This document shows, piece by piece, positions 47,354-56,229 of a stretch of DNA of 64,000 bases. The notes beneath the pieces were generated by a model, which searched no databases, was not told where the DNA came from, and saw only the letters and a program-made list of their open reading frames with translations. The DNA is from Clostridia bacterium (GTDB taxonomy: Bacteria; Bacillota; Clostridia; Christensenellales; Aristaeellaceae): assembly GCA_017404985.1 (NCBI GenBank), contig JAFRBK010000052.1, positions 109,198 to 173,197 on the forward strand. Reading direction: 5' to 3'. Position 1 is the first letter of the stretch. Every line of letters starts with the position of its first letter. The translations under genes were made by a program, and so were the position numbers.

Positions 47354-49254
47354 GCTGCAGTGCCTCCCTTCAGGGTTTCCCGGCCGGTGAACAGCGCCCG
47401 GATGGCGTTCAGCACCGCCAGCACCATGACGCCCACATCCGCGAAAATCGCCAGCCACATATTGGCGATGCCCAGCGCGCCGAGCACCAGGCAGGCGGCT
47501 TTGACGCCGATGGCAAACACGATATTCTCATACACAATGGCCATACATTTCCGGGAAATCCGGATGGCTTTGGCGATCTTGCGGGGATTGTCATCCATCA
47601 GCACGATATCCGCGGCTTCGATGGCCGCGTCGGAGCCCATGGCGCCCATGGCGATGCCCAGGTCCGCCCGGGCGAGCACCGGCGCGTCGTTGATGCCATC
47701 CCCCACAAAGGCGAGGATTTCCCGGCCGGATTTGGTTTCCATCAGGGCTTCCAGCCGGGCGACCTTGTCCTGGGGCAGAAGGTCGCTGTGGATTTCATCA
47801 ATGCCGAGCTCCCCGGCGATCTGTTCGGCTACGGCTCTGCGGTCGCCGGTCAGCATCACGGTGCGGCGGACGCCGGCGGCGCGAAGCTCCCCGATCGCCT
47901 GGGCCGAGTCGGGCTTCACCCTGTCGGAAATGACGATGTGGCCGGCGTATTCCCCTCCGATGGCCATGTGGACAATGGTGCCGGCATGGTGGCAGGGCGT
48001 GAAGGGAATGCCCAGCCGCTCCATCAGGCGCTCGTTGCCGGCCGCCACCGTTAGGCCGTCGATGCGGACGGTGACCCCGTTGCCGCTGATTTCCTCAATA
48101 TCGCTGACCCGGCGCAGGTCCGGTTCCTTTCCGCAGGCCTTCCGGATGCTGGCGGCGATGGGATGGGAGGAGGCGCATTCCGCCAGCGCGGCGTATTCCA
48201 GCAGCTCTTCCTCCCCGAGGGGGCTGTGGTGGATCGCGGTGACTTCAAACACCCCCTGGGTCAGGGTGCCGGTTTTGTCGAAGACCACGGCGCCGGTATG
48301 GGCCATGGCTTCCAGATAATTGGAGCCCTTGATCAGGATGCCGGCTTTGCCCGCGCCGCCGAGGCCGGCGAAGAAGCTCAGGGGAATGCTGATCACCAGG
48401 GCGCAGGGGCAGCTGATGACCAGGAAGGTCAGCGCCCGATAAATCCATTCGCCCCAGGCGGGATCCGATCCGCCCGCCAGGCGGAAAAGGGGCGGCAGCA
48501 CCGCCAGGGCAACGGCGCCGAACACCACGGCCGGGGTATACCAGCGGGAGAAACGGGAGATAAAGTTTTCGGAACGGGACTTGCGGGAAGAGGCGTTTTC
48601 CACCAGGTCCAGCACTTTGGAGACGGTGGAGTCCCCGAATTCCCGGGTGGTCCGCACCTTCAGGACGCCGGACATGTCGATGCAGCCGCTGACGATTTCA
48701 TCCCCCGGCTTCACGTCCCGGGGAACGCTTTCCCCGGTCAGGGCGCTGGTGTTCAGGCTTGCGCTTCCTTCCAGCACGACGCCGTCAATCGGGACCTTTT
48801 CCCCGGGCAGCACGGTGATGACCGTGCCGACGGCGATCTCCTCCGGATCGGTTTTTACCAGCTGGCCGTTTTCCTCGATATTGGCATAATCCGGGCGGAT
48901 ATCCATCAGCTCGGAGATGTTCCGCCGGCTTTTGCCGACGGCATAGCTCTGGAAAAGCTCCCCGATCTGGTAGAACAGCATGACCGCCACCGCTTCCTCA
49001 TAGTCGCCGGTCCGGAGCAGGCCGATGGCGAAGGCGCCCAGCGTGGCGACGCACATCAGGAAGTTTTCATCGAAAACCTGGCGGTTGCCGATTCCTTTGG
49101 CGGCCTTCAGGACGATATCCCAGCCGATGACGGCATAGGGAACCAGATACAGGAAAAAGCGGAAGACGCTGGATCCCGGGATAAAATGAAAGGCGACCAA
49201 TAGCACGGCGGTCAGCAGGATTCGGAAAAGCATTTTTTTCTGCTTCTTGTTCAT
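47350..49254 (-). CDS. Zn/Cd/Pb-type P1B ATPase
   Basis: 634-aa metal-export pump. The membrane metal site is CPC in VISCPCALVIS; the phosphorylated Asp is in DKTGTLTQG; the nucleotide site includes SSHPIA, GDRRAV and GDGINDAP. The last membrane helices have NMWLAIFADVGVMV with the conserved Asp of ZntA/CadA pumps. Unlike many, it has no N-terminal metal-binding domain; a separate HMA gene supplies one. Middle gene of the operon. Confidence 0.93.
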   Translation of the reverse strand: MNKKQKKMLFRILLTAVLLVAFHFIPGSSVFRFFLYLVPYAVIGWDIVLKAAKGIGNRQVFDENFLMCVATLGAFAIGLLRTGDYEEAVAVMLFYQIGELFQSYAVGKSRRNISELMDIRPDYANIEENGQLVKTDPEEIAVGTVITVLPGEKVPIDGVVLEGSASLNTSALTGESVPRDVKPGDEIVSGCIDMSGVLKVRTTREFGDSTVSKVLDLVENASSRKSRSENFISRFSRWYTPAVVFGAVALAVLPPLFRLAGGSDPAWGEWIYRALTFLVISCPCALVISIPLSFFAGLGGAGKAGILIKGSNYLEAMAHTGAVVFDKTGTLTQGVFEVTAIHHSPLGEEELLEYAALAECASSHPIAASIRKACGKEPDLRRVSDIEEISGNGVTVRIDGLTVAAGNERLMERLGIPFTPCHHAGTIVHMAIGGEYAGHIVISDRVKPDSAQAIGELRAAGVRRTVMLTGDRRAVAEQIAGELGIDEIHSDLLPQDKVARLEALMETKSGREILAFVGDGINDAPVLARADLGIAMGAMGSDAAIEAADIVLMDDNPRKIAKAIRISRKCMAIVYENIVFAIGVKAACLVLGALGIANMWLAIFADVGVMVLAVLNAIRALFTGRETLKGGTAA

Positions 49255-49283
49255 GGCGGCGTTCCTCCCGGCCCGTTAAAGGA

Positions 49284-49502
49284 TCAGAGGTAGATTTCGC
49301 AGTCGCTTTCCACCTTTTTGCAGGCGGCCAGCACGTTCTTCATCACGGCGGAGGCATCGGCGCCTTCCTCAAACTCCACAGACATCTTCTGGGTCATGAA
49401 ATTGACCACGGCGCTTTGGACGCCGGCGGTTTTCCGGGCGGCGGCTTCCATCTTGTTGGCGCAGTTGGCGCAGTCCACTTCGATTTTGTAGGTTTTCTTC
49501 AT
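49284..49502 (-). CDS. Heavy-metal-associated (HMA) domain protein
   Basis: 72-aa ferredoxin-like metal chaperone with the CxxC site in DCANCANKM (Cys10-Cys13). It likely passes the metal to the ATPase that follows and lacks its own HMA domain. First gene of the minus-strand efflux operon, preceded by a strong promoter and palindromic operator. Confidence 0.92.
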   Translation of the reverse strand: MKKTYKIEVDCANCANKMEAAARKTAGVQSAVVNFMTQKMSVEFEEGADASAVMKNVLAACKKVESDCEIYL

Positions 49503-49523
49503 GGGGATGCCTCCTGTCTGATA

Positions 49524-49581
49524 ATTAAACGATCGTTTAATCGTTTAGCTGTATGATACGCCTTCCGGGAAGCTTTGTCAA
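49524..49581 (-). promoter_or_regulatory. Promoter and palindromic operator of the metal-efflux operon
   Basis: Minus-strand TTGACA (49581-49576), 17 bases, TATCAT (49558-49553). Just downstream lies ATTAAACGATCGTTTAAT (49524-49541), a perfect 18-bp palindrome with a further CGTTTAG half-site at 49542-49548. ArsR-family repressors bind such sites. Confidence 0.75.
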
Positions 49582-49658
49582 CAGGAAAACGGAAAAAAGA
49601 TTCCAGCCGGGTGGCTTCGCGGCAAGATGAAAACCGCAAAAGAACGGCGCAGGAAGCA

Positions 49659-49688
49659 TTTACAAAGCGGGCGGGTTTACGGTACAAT
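49659..49688 (+). promoter_or_regulatory. Promoter of def
   Basis: TTTACA (49659-49664), 18 bases, TACAAT (49683-49688). Confidence 0.55.
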
Positions 49689-49728
49689 AGAATTCAGGAA
49701 AACAGGAAACAAGTCGGAGGGAAATGAC

Positions 49729-50139
49729 ATGGTCAGGGAAATCATCCGGGATCCGGTGATGCTGGCAAAGAAGTCTTCCGCCGCAACGGAGGCGGACCTG
49801 CCGGTGGCACAGGACCTGCTGGACACGCTCCGGGAAAACCTGGACCACTGCGTCGGCCTGGCTGCCAATATGATCGGCATCCGGAAACGGATCATTGCCG
49901 TCTGCAGCGGGCCGCTGATTATTGTGATGCTGAATCCGAAGATTATCCGGAAATCCGGGGAATATGAAACGGAGGAAGGCTGCCTTTCCCTGGAGGGTGT
50001 GCGGAAAACCGTCCGCTACAGGACGATTTCCGTCAGCTGGCAGGATACGCAGATGAAAGCCCATACGGACACGCTGAACGGCTATGTGGCCCAGATCGTG
50101 CAGCATGAAATTGACCACTGCAACGGCATCCTGATCTGA
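49729..50139 (+). CDS. def: Peptide deformylase
   Basis: 136-aa iron/zinc enzyme removing the N-formyl group from new proteins. Metal ligands are Cys85 in EGCLS and His126/His130 in QHEIDH, with Glu127 catalytic. The first box reads VGLAANMIG, with Met in place of the usual Gln (AANQIG), which is expected to matter for activity and inhibitors. ATG 49729 follows CGGAGGG; the frame is open to 49627 without a site. A shorter, Clostridia-type deformylase. Confidence 0.9.
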   Translation: MVREIIRDPVMLAKKSSAATEADLPVAQDLLDTLRENLDHCVGLAANMIGIRKRIIAVCSGPLIIVMLNPKIIRKSGEYETEEGCLSLEGVRKTVRYRTISVSWQDTQMKAHTDTLNGYVAQIVQHEIDHCNGILI

Positions 50140-50146
50140 CCGCGGC

Positions 50147-50175
50147 TTGAGCATCGCGTGGGTTTGCGGTATAAT
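50147..50175 (+). promoter_or_regulatory. Promoter of the LRR protein gene
   Basis: TTGAGC (50147-50152), 17 bases and a perfect TATAAT (50170-50175). Confidence 0.7.
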
Positions 50176-50243
50176 ACGGGGAATCAACTGAGAAAAAACG
50201 CCGAACAGTCCGGAAACGGAAGTCTGCGGGGAGGCGGGGACTT

Positions 50244-52280
50244 TTGCGAATCAGATGTATCATTCAATGGACAGCGCTTCTGCTGGCGGCGTTGTTTTGC
50301 GTGCCTGCGGGTTCGATGGCGGCGGCATCGCGCAGGGCCGGGTCCTTTTTCTATGAAGTGCAGGAGGACCAGACCGCGAAGATTACTGACTTCAGCGACC
50401 AGACCCGGAGCGATGAAATCGCTCTGGTGATTCCGTCGGAGGTGGACGGATACCCCGTGACGGCGATCGGGGACAACGCCTTCATGCAGCAAACCACGCT
50501 GACCAGCGTGGTGATTCCCGAAGGGATCCGGAGCATCGGCAGCAAAGCCTTCAGCGCCTGCGACGGGATCACGTCGATCCGGCTGCCTTCCACGCTGGAA
50601 AGCATCGGGAGCCGGGCCTTTTCCAACTGCAAGGGGCTGCGGTCCATTGCGCTGCCGCTTTCCCTGACGGCCCTGGGGGACAATCCCTTCACCATGTGCG
50701 ACAACCTGACGGACGTGGCGATTGACCCGGACCACCCGGTGTTCGTGATGGAAAACGGAAGCCTGGTTTCCCGGGAGGACCATCGGCTGATTGCGTATTT
50801 TCATGCAGCGGCCGAGGGCGTATATGCCGTTCCGGAAGATGTGAAGACCATCGGGAGCATCGCCTTCTCCTACAGCGGAGAGCTGGAGTACGTGCTGCTG
50901 CCGGAAGGGCTGGAAACGATTGAGGACAGTGCGTTTACCCGGTGCACGGCGCTGAAGGAGGCCCTGCTTCCCGGCAGCCTGACCACCATGGGAAACAAAG
51001 CCTTTGCCGACTGCGCCGCGATGGCGGAAATCGAGCTGCCGGATACGCTGACCACCGTGACCGGGAACCCCTTCGTGGGCTGCTCCTCGCTCCGGTCGAT
51101 CCGGGTCAGCGAAACCCACCCGGTGCTGGAAAACCGGGACGGCGTGCTGATCGACAAGACCGAGCACCGCCTGGTCTGCTATCCCAAAGCCATGGATCTT
51201 CCGGAATATGCCGTTCCCGGCGATATCCGGATCATCGGGGTCAGCGCCTTTGAGAGCACCTGGGACAGCAGCCGGGAACACAACCTGCGGAGCATCCTCC
51301 TGCCGGAGGGGCTGGAGACGATTTCGGACTTTGCGTTCAGCGCCTGCAAGGGGCTGGAGCAGATCAACCTGCCGGACACGGTGAAAACCATCGGGATCTG
51401 GGCGTTTGAGAGCTGCGCCAACCTGCGGGAAATCACCCTGCCGGCCGGGCTGGAAACGATTCCTTCCTGCATGTTCAGCCGGTGCGACCGGCTGGAAACC
51501 GTCCGGATTCCGGAAGGGCTGAAGGAGATCGGCAGCAACGCCTTTGACGGATGTTTCAGCCTGGCGGCCATCACCCTGCCGCATTCCCTGACGGATATCG
51601 GGAGCTACGCTTTCAACAACTGCAACGCGCTGGAATCGATCGTGCTGCCGAAGAACATCACGACGCTGGGAACCGGCGTTTTCAACGGATGCACCGCCCT
51701 GAAAGAGGCCGACATCCCCACGGTCCTGACCTATATTCCGGAGCGGATGTTCCGGTACTGCAGCGCGCTGGAAACGATCAAACTGCCGCTGTACCTGCGG
51801 CGGGTGGAAGCGGCGGCGTTCCAGGGGTGCGCTTCCCTGAAAAGCGTCCAGTTCACCGACAAGCTGCGGAGCATCGGGGAAGCAGCGTTTGAAGGCTGCA
51901 AATCCCTGCGGGACATCGTGCTTCCGGAAGGGATCAAAAACCTGCATAAATACGCATTCAATGATATTCCGGAGCTGCGGAGCATCGTTCTGCCCGGTTC
52001 GGTCGTGAATATCGGATACAACGCGCTCCCGCCGCAGGCCTTCGACCTGGTGGTCTGGATTTCCGTGCCCGGCAGCCCCGCGGAGGTGTACTGCCGGGAG
52101 AACGCCTTTGAATACTGCTATCCGGAGGGTGGCGCCGGTTCCGCGGCGGAGGACGAACCGCTGCCTTCCAGGACGGTGGAAGCGGCAGAAACGCAGCCGG
52201 CGGCCCAGGCCCAGGAGACCGGGGTTGTGACCGTCTGGGAAGAGGACGTAACGATCCACGAGGAAAAACCGGAGGAATAA
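50244..52280 (+). CDS. Exported BspA-type leucine-rich-repeat protein
   Basis: 678 aa. Signal peptide (about residues 1-27), then about twenty LRR_5 (BspA-like) repeats of roughly 23 residues with the pattern LPEGLETIxDxAFxxCxxL. Such proteins often mediate adhesion or contact with other cells. The C-terminal end (about residues 630-678) is an acidic, Ala/Gln/Glu-rich tail without LPXTG or membrane anchor. The start is TTG 50244 with GGGGAGG 8 bases upstream; no ATG is usable before the signal peptide. Confidence 0.88.
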   Translation: MRIRCIIQWTALLLAALFCVPAGSMAAASRRAGSFFYEVQEDQTAKITDFSDQTRSDEIALVIPSEVDGYPVTAIGDNAFMQQTTLTSVVIPEGIRSIGSKAFSACDGITSIRLPSTLESIGSRAFSNCKGLRSIALPLSLTALGDNPFTMCDNLTDVAIDPDHPVFVMENGSLVSREDHRLIAYFHAAAEGVYAVPEDVKTIGSIAFSYSGELEYVLLPEGLETIEDSAFTRCTALKEALLPGSLTTMGNKAFADCAAMAEIELPDTLTTVTGNPFVGCSSLRSIRVSETHPVLENRDGVLIDKTEHRLVCYPKAMDLPEYAVPGDIRIIGVSAFESTWDSSREHNLRSILLPEGLETISDFAFSACKGLEQINLPDTVKTIGIWAFESCANLREITLPAGLETIPSCMFSRCDRLETVRIPEGLKEIGSNAFDGCFSLAAITLPHSLTDIGSYAFNNCNALESIVLPKNITTLGTGVFNGCTALKEADIPTVLTYIPERMFRYCSALETIKLPLYLRRVEAAAFQGCASLKSVQFTDKLRSIGEAAFEGCKSLRDIVLPEGIKNLHKYAFNDIPELRSIVLPGSVVNIGYNALPPQAFDLVVWISVPGSPAEVYCRENAFEYCYPEGGAGSAAEDEPLPSRTVEAAETQPAAQAQETGVVTVWEEDVTIHEEKPEE

Positions 52281-52298
52281 CCGGAAAGGACGGGCATC

Positions 52299-53147
52299 AT
52301 GGAAGAAACAGAAAAACGCCCGGTGAAACAGTGGGTCTTTGAAATGATCCACGGCGGGATCAGGGGAAACCGGGCGGCGAGAATTTTCAGCGCGATAATC
52401 ATTATCCTGATTCTGCTGAGCGTGGCCTCCATGATTCTCGAGTCCTATGAATCCATCGAAAGCCGCTTCCACTCCGTGTTTTTCTGTCTAGAAGCCGTGA
52501 CGGTGGCTGTGTTCACGCTGGAATACCTCGCGGGGCTGTGGACGGCGGACCTGGCGTATCCGGATTCGAAACATCCCAGGCTCCGCTTCATGGGGAGCTT
52601 CATGGCCATCATTGAACTGCTGGCCGTGCTTCCCTTCTATCTGAGCCTGATCCTGCAGGATGAGTCTTTTCTGGATATTACCGAGTTTTTCCAGCTGCTC
52701 CGGCTTTTGCATGTGCTGAAGCTGGGCGAGTATAACAAGCCCCTGCATACGCTTGGGGAAGTAATCCGGGAAAGCCTGCCGCAGCTGGTCACCGTGGTGC
52801 TGATCGGCCTGTTCGGCATGCTGGTCGGGGCCACCGTCCTCTACAAGGTGGAGCACCCGATCCAGCCGGAGGTGTTTCCGAATATCGTTGCCAGCTTCCG
52901 GGTTGTTTTATCGGAAGCCACCCGGTCGGGCATCGGGAGCAGCGTTCCCCAGACGGAGGTCGGGCGGGTCTGCCTCGTCCTGATGGAACTGATGGGGATC
53001 GGGATCATTGCGGTGCCCATCGGCGTCATCGCCAGCGGCATGAACCACCATGCCCTGACCCGGCACCAGGAAGAGCAGAAAGAGGAAGAAAAGAAGTTTT
53101 GCCCCTGGTGCGGCCATTCCCTGGAGGACCATCCGGGCCGGGAATGA
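52299..53147 (+). CDS. Kv-like ion channel protein with altered selectivity filter
   Basis: 282-aa protein with six membrane helices in the voltage-gated ion-transport family: S1 about 28-46, S2 about 58-80, S3 about 98-119, a weak S4 (LLRLLHVLK), S5 about 158-182, pore and S6 about 224-247. Where potassium channels have TTVGYGD, residues 208-214 read TRSGIGS, followed by SVPQTEVGR, which matches the usual P-T-x-x-GR after the filter. Gly-x-Gly is kept but Tyr and Asp are lost, so selectivity is doubtful. The tail has CPWC and His/Glu residues. Confidence 0.82.
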   Translation: MEETEKRPVKQWVFEMIHGGIRGNRAARIFSAIIIILILLSVASMILESYESIESRFHSVFFCLEAVTVAVFTLEYLAGLWTADLAYPDSKHPRLRFMGSFMAIIELLAVLPFYLSLILQDESFLDITEFFQLLRLLHVLKLGEYNKPLHTLGEVIRESLPQLVTVVLIGLFGMLVGATVLYKVEHPIQPEVFPNIVASFRVVLSEATRSGIGSSVPQTEVGRVCLVLMELMGIGIIAVPIGVIASGMNHHALTRHQEEQKEEEKKFCPWCGHSLEDHPGRE

Positions 53148-53190
53148 GCCGGCATGGACGAAAAAGGGCTGAAAACGACCAAAAACTCAC

Positions 53191-53219
53191 TTCTCAAACA
53201 TAAGCTTTCAGAGTATAAT
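53191..53219 (+). promoter_or_regulatory. Promoter of prs
   Basis: TTCTCA (53191-53196), 17 bases, perfect TATAAT (53214-53219). Confidence 0.55.
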
Positions 53220-53263
53220 GAGGCGTAACCGTATGGTGACAGGACCGAAGCAGGAGGTAAGCC

Positions 53264-54481
53264 ATGACGGATTTTACCAGTGCCTGGAACACGGAGTCTT
53301 TTTTAACCTATCCGATTGGGCCGCTGGGCCTGATTGCGATGCCCGGAACGGAAGAAATCGGCGCGAAGGTGAACGCCTGGCTGCAGAAATGGCGGGACCA
53401 CGCGGAAGAATCCAGCCCCGGCGACATGAGAACGACTCCCGGGTTCGAACGGGAGGATTTCCTGATTCCGGTGACATGCCCCCGCTTCAGCAACGGCGAA
53501 GCCAAGGGCATGATCAAGGAGAGCATCCGGGGTTATGATATTTATATATTGTGCGACCCCGGCGCCTACAATGTGACCTATGAGCTGTACGGGCAGAAAG
53601 TCCCCACGACGCCGGACGAGCACTTTGCCAACCTGAAGCGGATCATCGCGGCCATGGGCGGCAAGGCCAAACGGGTTTCCGTGATTATGCCCATGCTGTA
53701 CGAAGGCCGGCAGCACCGCCGCTCCAGCCGCGAAAGCCTGGACTGCGCCATGGCGCTGCAGGAGCTGGAGCACATGGGGGTCAACAATATTGTGACCTTC
53801 GACGCCCACGACCCCCGGGTGCAGAACGCGATTCCGACCACCGGGTTTGAGTCCGTGATGCCCAGCTACCAGATCTTCAAGGCGCTCCTGAAAAAGGACA
53901 AAACCCTGCGGATCGACCGGGACCATATGATGATCGTTTCCCCGGACGAGGGAGCGATCGACCGGAATATCTTCTACGCGTCCGTGCTGGGGCTGGATAT
54001 GGGCCTGTTCTATAAGCGGCGGGATTACACCCGGATCGTCAACGGGCGGAATCCGATCATTGCCCATGAATACCTGGGCGACAGCGTGGAAGGCAAGGAC
54101 GTTTTTGTCGCGGACGATATGATCTCCAGCGGCGAGAGCATCATTGACCTGGCCCGGGAGCTGAAAAAGCGGAAAGCGAACCGGATCTTCACGGGCTGCA
54201 CCTTCGCCCTGTTCACCAGCGGGCTGGAATCCTTTGACCAGGCCTACCGGGAAGGGATTATCGACCGGGTGATTTCCACCAACCTGACTTACCGGAACCC
54301 GGCCCTGGCGAATACGGAATGGTTTATCGAAGCGGACATGAGCAAATATATTTCCTATATCATTGCCACCCTGAACCACGACCGGAGCCTGAGCAAGCTG
54401 CTGAACCCCTACGACAGGATTCACGGGCTGCTCAAGCGCTACAACGCGGAGCAAATGGAGGCCGGGATCCGGCTGGTTTGA
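53264..54481 (+). CDS. prs: Ribose-phosphate pyrophosphokinase, long form
   Basis: 405-aa PRPP synthetase with the PRPP loop DVFVADDMISSGESI, the RRSSRESLDC segment in the ATP-binding flag region and VTFDAHDPRVQNA. It is about 90 residues longer than classic Prs, with extra N-terminal and internal sequence, as in a group of clostridial enzymes. It makes PRPP for nucleotides, His and Trp. The next gene, rpiB, supplies ribose 5-phosphate, its substrate. ATG after GGAGG. Confidence 0.9.
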   Translation: MTDFTSAWNTESFLTYPIGPLGLIAMPGTEEIGAKVNAWLQKWRDHAEESSPGDMRTTPGFEREDFLIPVTCPRFSNGEAKGMIKESIRGYDIYILCDPGAYNVTYELYGQKVPTTPDEHFANLKRIIAAMGGKAKRVSVIMPMLYEGRQHRRSSRESLDCAMALQELEHMGVNNIVTFDAHDPRVQNAIPTTGFESVMPSYQIFKALLKKDKTLRIDRDHMMIVSPDEGAIDRNIFYASVLGLDMGLFYKRRDYTRIVNGRNPIIAHEYLGDSVEGKDVFVADDMISSGESIIDLARELKKRKANRIFTGCTFALFTSGLESFDQAYREGIIDRVISTNLTYRNPALANTEWFIEADMSKYISYIIATLNHDRSLSKLLNPYDRIHGLLKRYNAEQMEAGIRLV

Positions 54482-54494
54482 TCCGGGATTGTAA

Positions 54495-54521
54495 AAACCT
54501 GCCTGCACGGGCAGGTTTTTT
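54495..54521 (+). terminator. Terminator after prs
   Basis: AAACCTGCC and GGCAGGTTT form a 9-bp stem with a 6-base loop, ending in a T6 run. Confidence 0.88.
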
Positions 54522-54542
54522 ATTGGAAGAATCATTCCCGGA

Positions 54543-54571
54543 TTGAAAAACCATGGCGGATGTTGTATGAT
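54543..54571 (+). promoter_or_regulatory. Promoter of rpiB
   Basis: TTGAAA (54543-54548), 17 bases, TATGAT (54566-54571), about 38 bases before the start. Confidence 0.6.
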
Positions 54572-54609
54572 AAAAACAGACATGATCTGCCATAACGGAG
54601 GGAAGAGCG

Positions 54610-55065
54610 ATGATTGCCTTAGCCTGTGACCATACCGGTGTTGCCCTGAAAGCGGAAATTGCGAAAATGCTGGACGAAATGGGGCTGGCCTGGAAGGACT
54701 TCGGGAACGATGATCCCGCGAACCGGGACGATGATTATCCGATTTACGGATACCGGGCGGCGAAAGCCGTGGCTTCCGGGGAGTGTGACCGCGGGATTCT
54801 GATCTGCGGCACGGGCATCGGGATCGGGATCGCGGCCGGCAAGGTGAAGGGGATCCGCGTCTGTACCTGCAGCGACGTTTACAGCGCGGAGCTCAGCAAA
54901 CGGCACAACAACAGCAATATTCTGACCATGGGCGCCCGGGTGGTCGGGACGGAGCTGGCGAAGATGATCGCCCGGCACTGGCTGACCGCCGAATTCGAGG
55001 GCGGAAGGCACCAGCGGCGGATCGACATGATCGCCGCCATTGAGAACGGGCAGGCGCCGGAATAA
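54610..55065 (+). CDS. rpiB: Ribose-5-phosphate isomerase B
   Basis: 151-aa isomerase of ribulose 5-phosphate and ribose 5-phosphate. CDHTG at residues 6-10 and CGTGIGIGIAAGKVKGIRV are the active-site segments (catalytic Cys in ILICGTG). The AHQRR-like end reads GGRHQRRIDMI. A single-copy RpiB beside prs fits supply of PRPP. Start ATG after GGAGGGAAG. Confidence 0.93.
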   Translation: MIALACDHTGVALKAEIAKMLDEMGLAWKDFGNDDPANRDDDYPIYGYRAAKAVASGECDRGILICGTGIGIGIAAGKVKGIRVCTCSDVYSAELSKRHNNSNILTMGARVVGTELAKMIARHWLTAEFEGGRHQRRIDMIAAIENGQAPE

Positions 55066-55111
55066 GGAAAATGCCCGGCACCGGAGAAGGAGCTTACTGA
55101 GAGGGAATCGG

Positions 55112-56188
55112 ATGTATACGGAGAACCAACTGAAGCAGTATGGATATTTTCAGAACCAGCTGGCAATTACCGAGCATCGGAATCTGCTGGACCCGCTGAC
55201 AGGCCTGGTGAGCCGTCCCGGCATGATCGGGCTGGCGAAGGACCTGATTGCGCGGGAAGAGCCTTTTGCCTACTGCATTCTGGATCTGGACAATTTCAAA
55301 TTCGTCAACGATACCTACGGGCATCACGCGGGGGATGCGGTGCTGATCGAGCTGGCGCGCCTGCTGAGGGAGTATCTCGGGGAGCGCGGGGTGGCCGGCC
55401 GTTTCGGCGGGGATGAGTTCCTGATTCTGATTCCCGGGCTGAAGACCTATGACGACCGGAAGGCCTTCCTGAAGGAACTGTATGAAAGCGGGCGGGTACT
55501 CCGGCGGAATTATACCGGCACGGAAAGCCATCCCTTTATCACCGGCACCATCGGATGCGCCGGCTTTCCGGAAAACGCGCAGGATTACGACGGCCTCTTC
55601 ACCCTGATGGATAAGGCGCTGTACCGCGGAAAGACCAAGGGCCGGAACTGCTATATCATCTATCTGGAAGAAAAGCATAAGAATATCGAGATCCAGCGGA
55701 TTGCCCGCCAGGGGATGTTCACCGCGATGAACGGGCTGGTCCGGGCTTTTGAAATGGTGCCCGGGCTCAGAAACCGGCTGGAATCGGTGACGCCGTTCCT
55801 GATGGACATCCTGCGGGTTTCAGACCTGTATTATATGGGGAACGACCTGGTGCTGCATTCCGTGCGGCAGCCGGGCCTGGCGGCGCCGGTACCGGACGCG
55901 GACCGGCTGGTCATGATGAACGACCTGTTTGCCACGAACAATATGGAAGAAATCCGGGAACGCTGCCCGGTTTTCCATGAGGTGCTGGTAAAAATGGAGG
56001 TCGAGACCCTGATGGTGGTGCGGGTCATGATGGAGGGGAAATCCTTCGGCACGCTGCTGCTGGCGGAGCCCCGCAGCCTGCGGATCTGGCAGGAGGACGA
56101 AAGCGCCATGATGTACTTCCTGGCCAAGCTGATGGCCTATCGGCTCTGCATGGACGGCGAAAGCCTGGCGGATGCCGGAAAGAAATGA
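55112..56188 (+). CDS. GGDEF-domain protein (putative diguanylate cyclase)
   Basis: 358 aa. After a short N-terminal coil (YTENQLKQYGYFQNQLAITEHRN) the GGDEF domain runs from about 27 to 190 with DPLTGLVSR, LDLDNFKFVNDTYGHHAGD and the intact active site GGDEF; a possible RxxD inhibitory site is not obvious. The C-terminal half (about 200-358) resembles a GAF-like sensor. It probably makes cyclic di-GMP. ATG 55112 is chosen; earlier in-frame codons at 55040 lack a site. Confidence 0.85.
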   Translation: MYTENQLKQYGYFQNQLAITEHRNLLDPLTGLVSRPGMIGLAKDLIAREEPFAYCILDLDNFKFVNDTYGHHAGDAVLIELARLLREYLGERGVAGRFGGDEFLILIPGLKTYDDRKAFLKELYESGRVLRRNYTGTESHPFITGTIGCAGFPENAQDYDGLFTLMDKALYRGKTKGRNCYIIYLEEKHKNIEIQRIARQGMFTAMNGLVRAFEMVPGLRNRLESVTPFLMDILRVSDLYYMGNDLVLHSVRQPGLAAPVPDADRLVMMNDLFATNNMEEIRERCPVFHEVLVKMEVETLMVVRVMMEGKSFGTLLLAEPRSLRIWQEDESAMMYFLAKLMAYRLCMDGESLADAGKK

Positions 56189-56229
56189 TTTCAGGTTTCC
56201 ACGGAATGCTGGAAAAAGAACCCCGGGGA

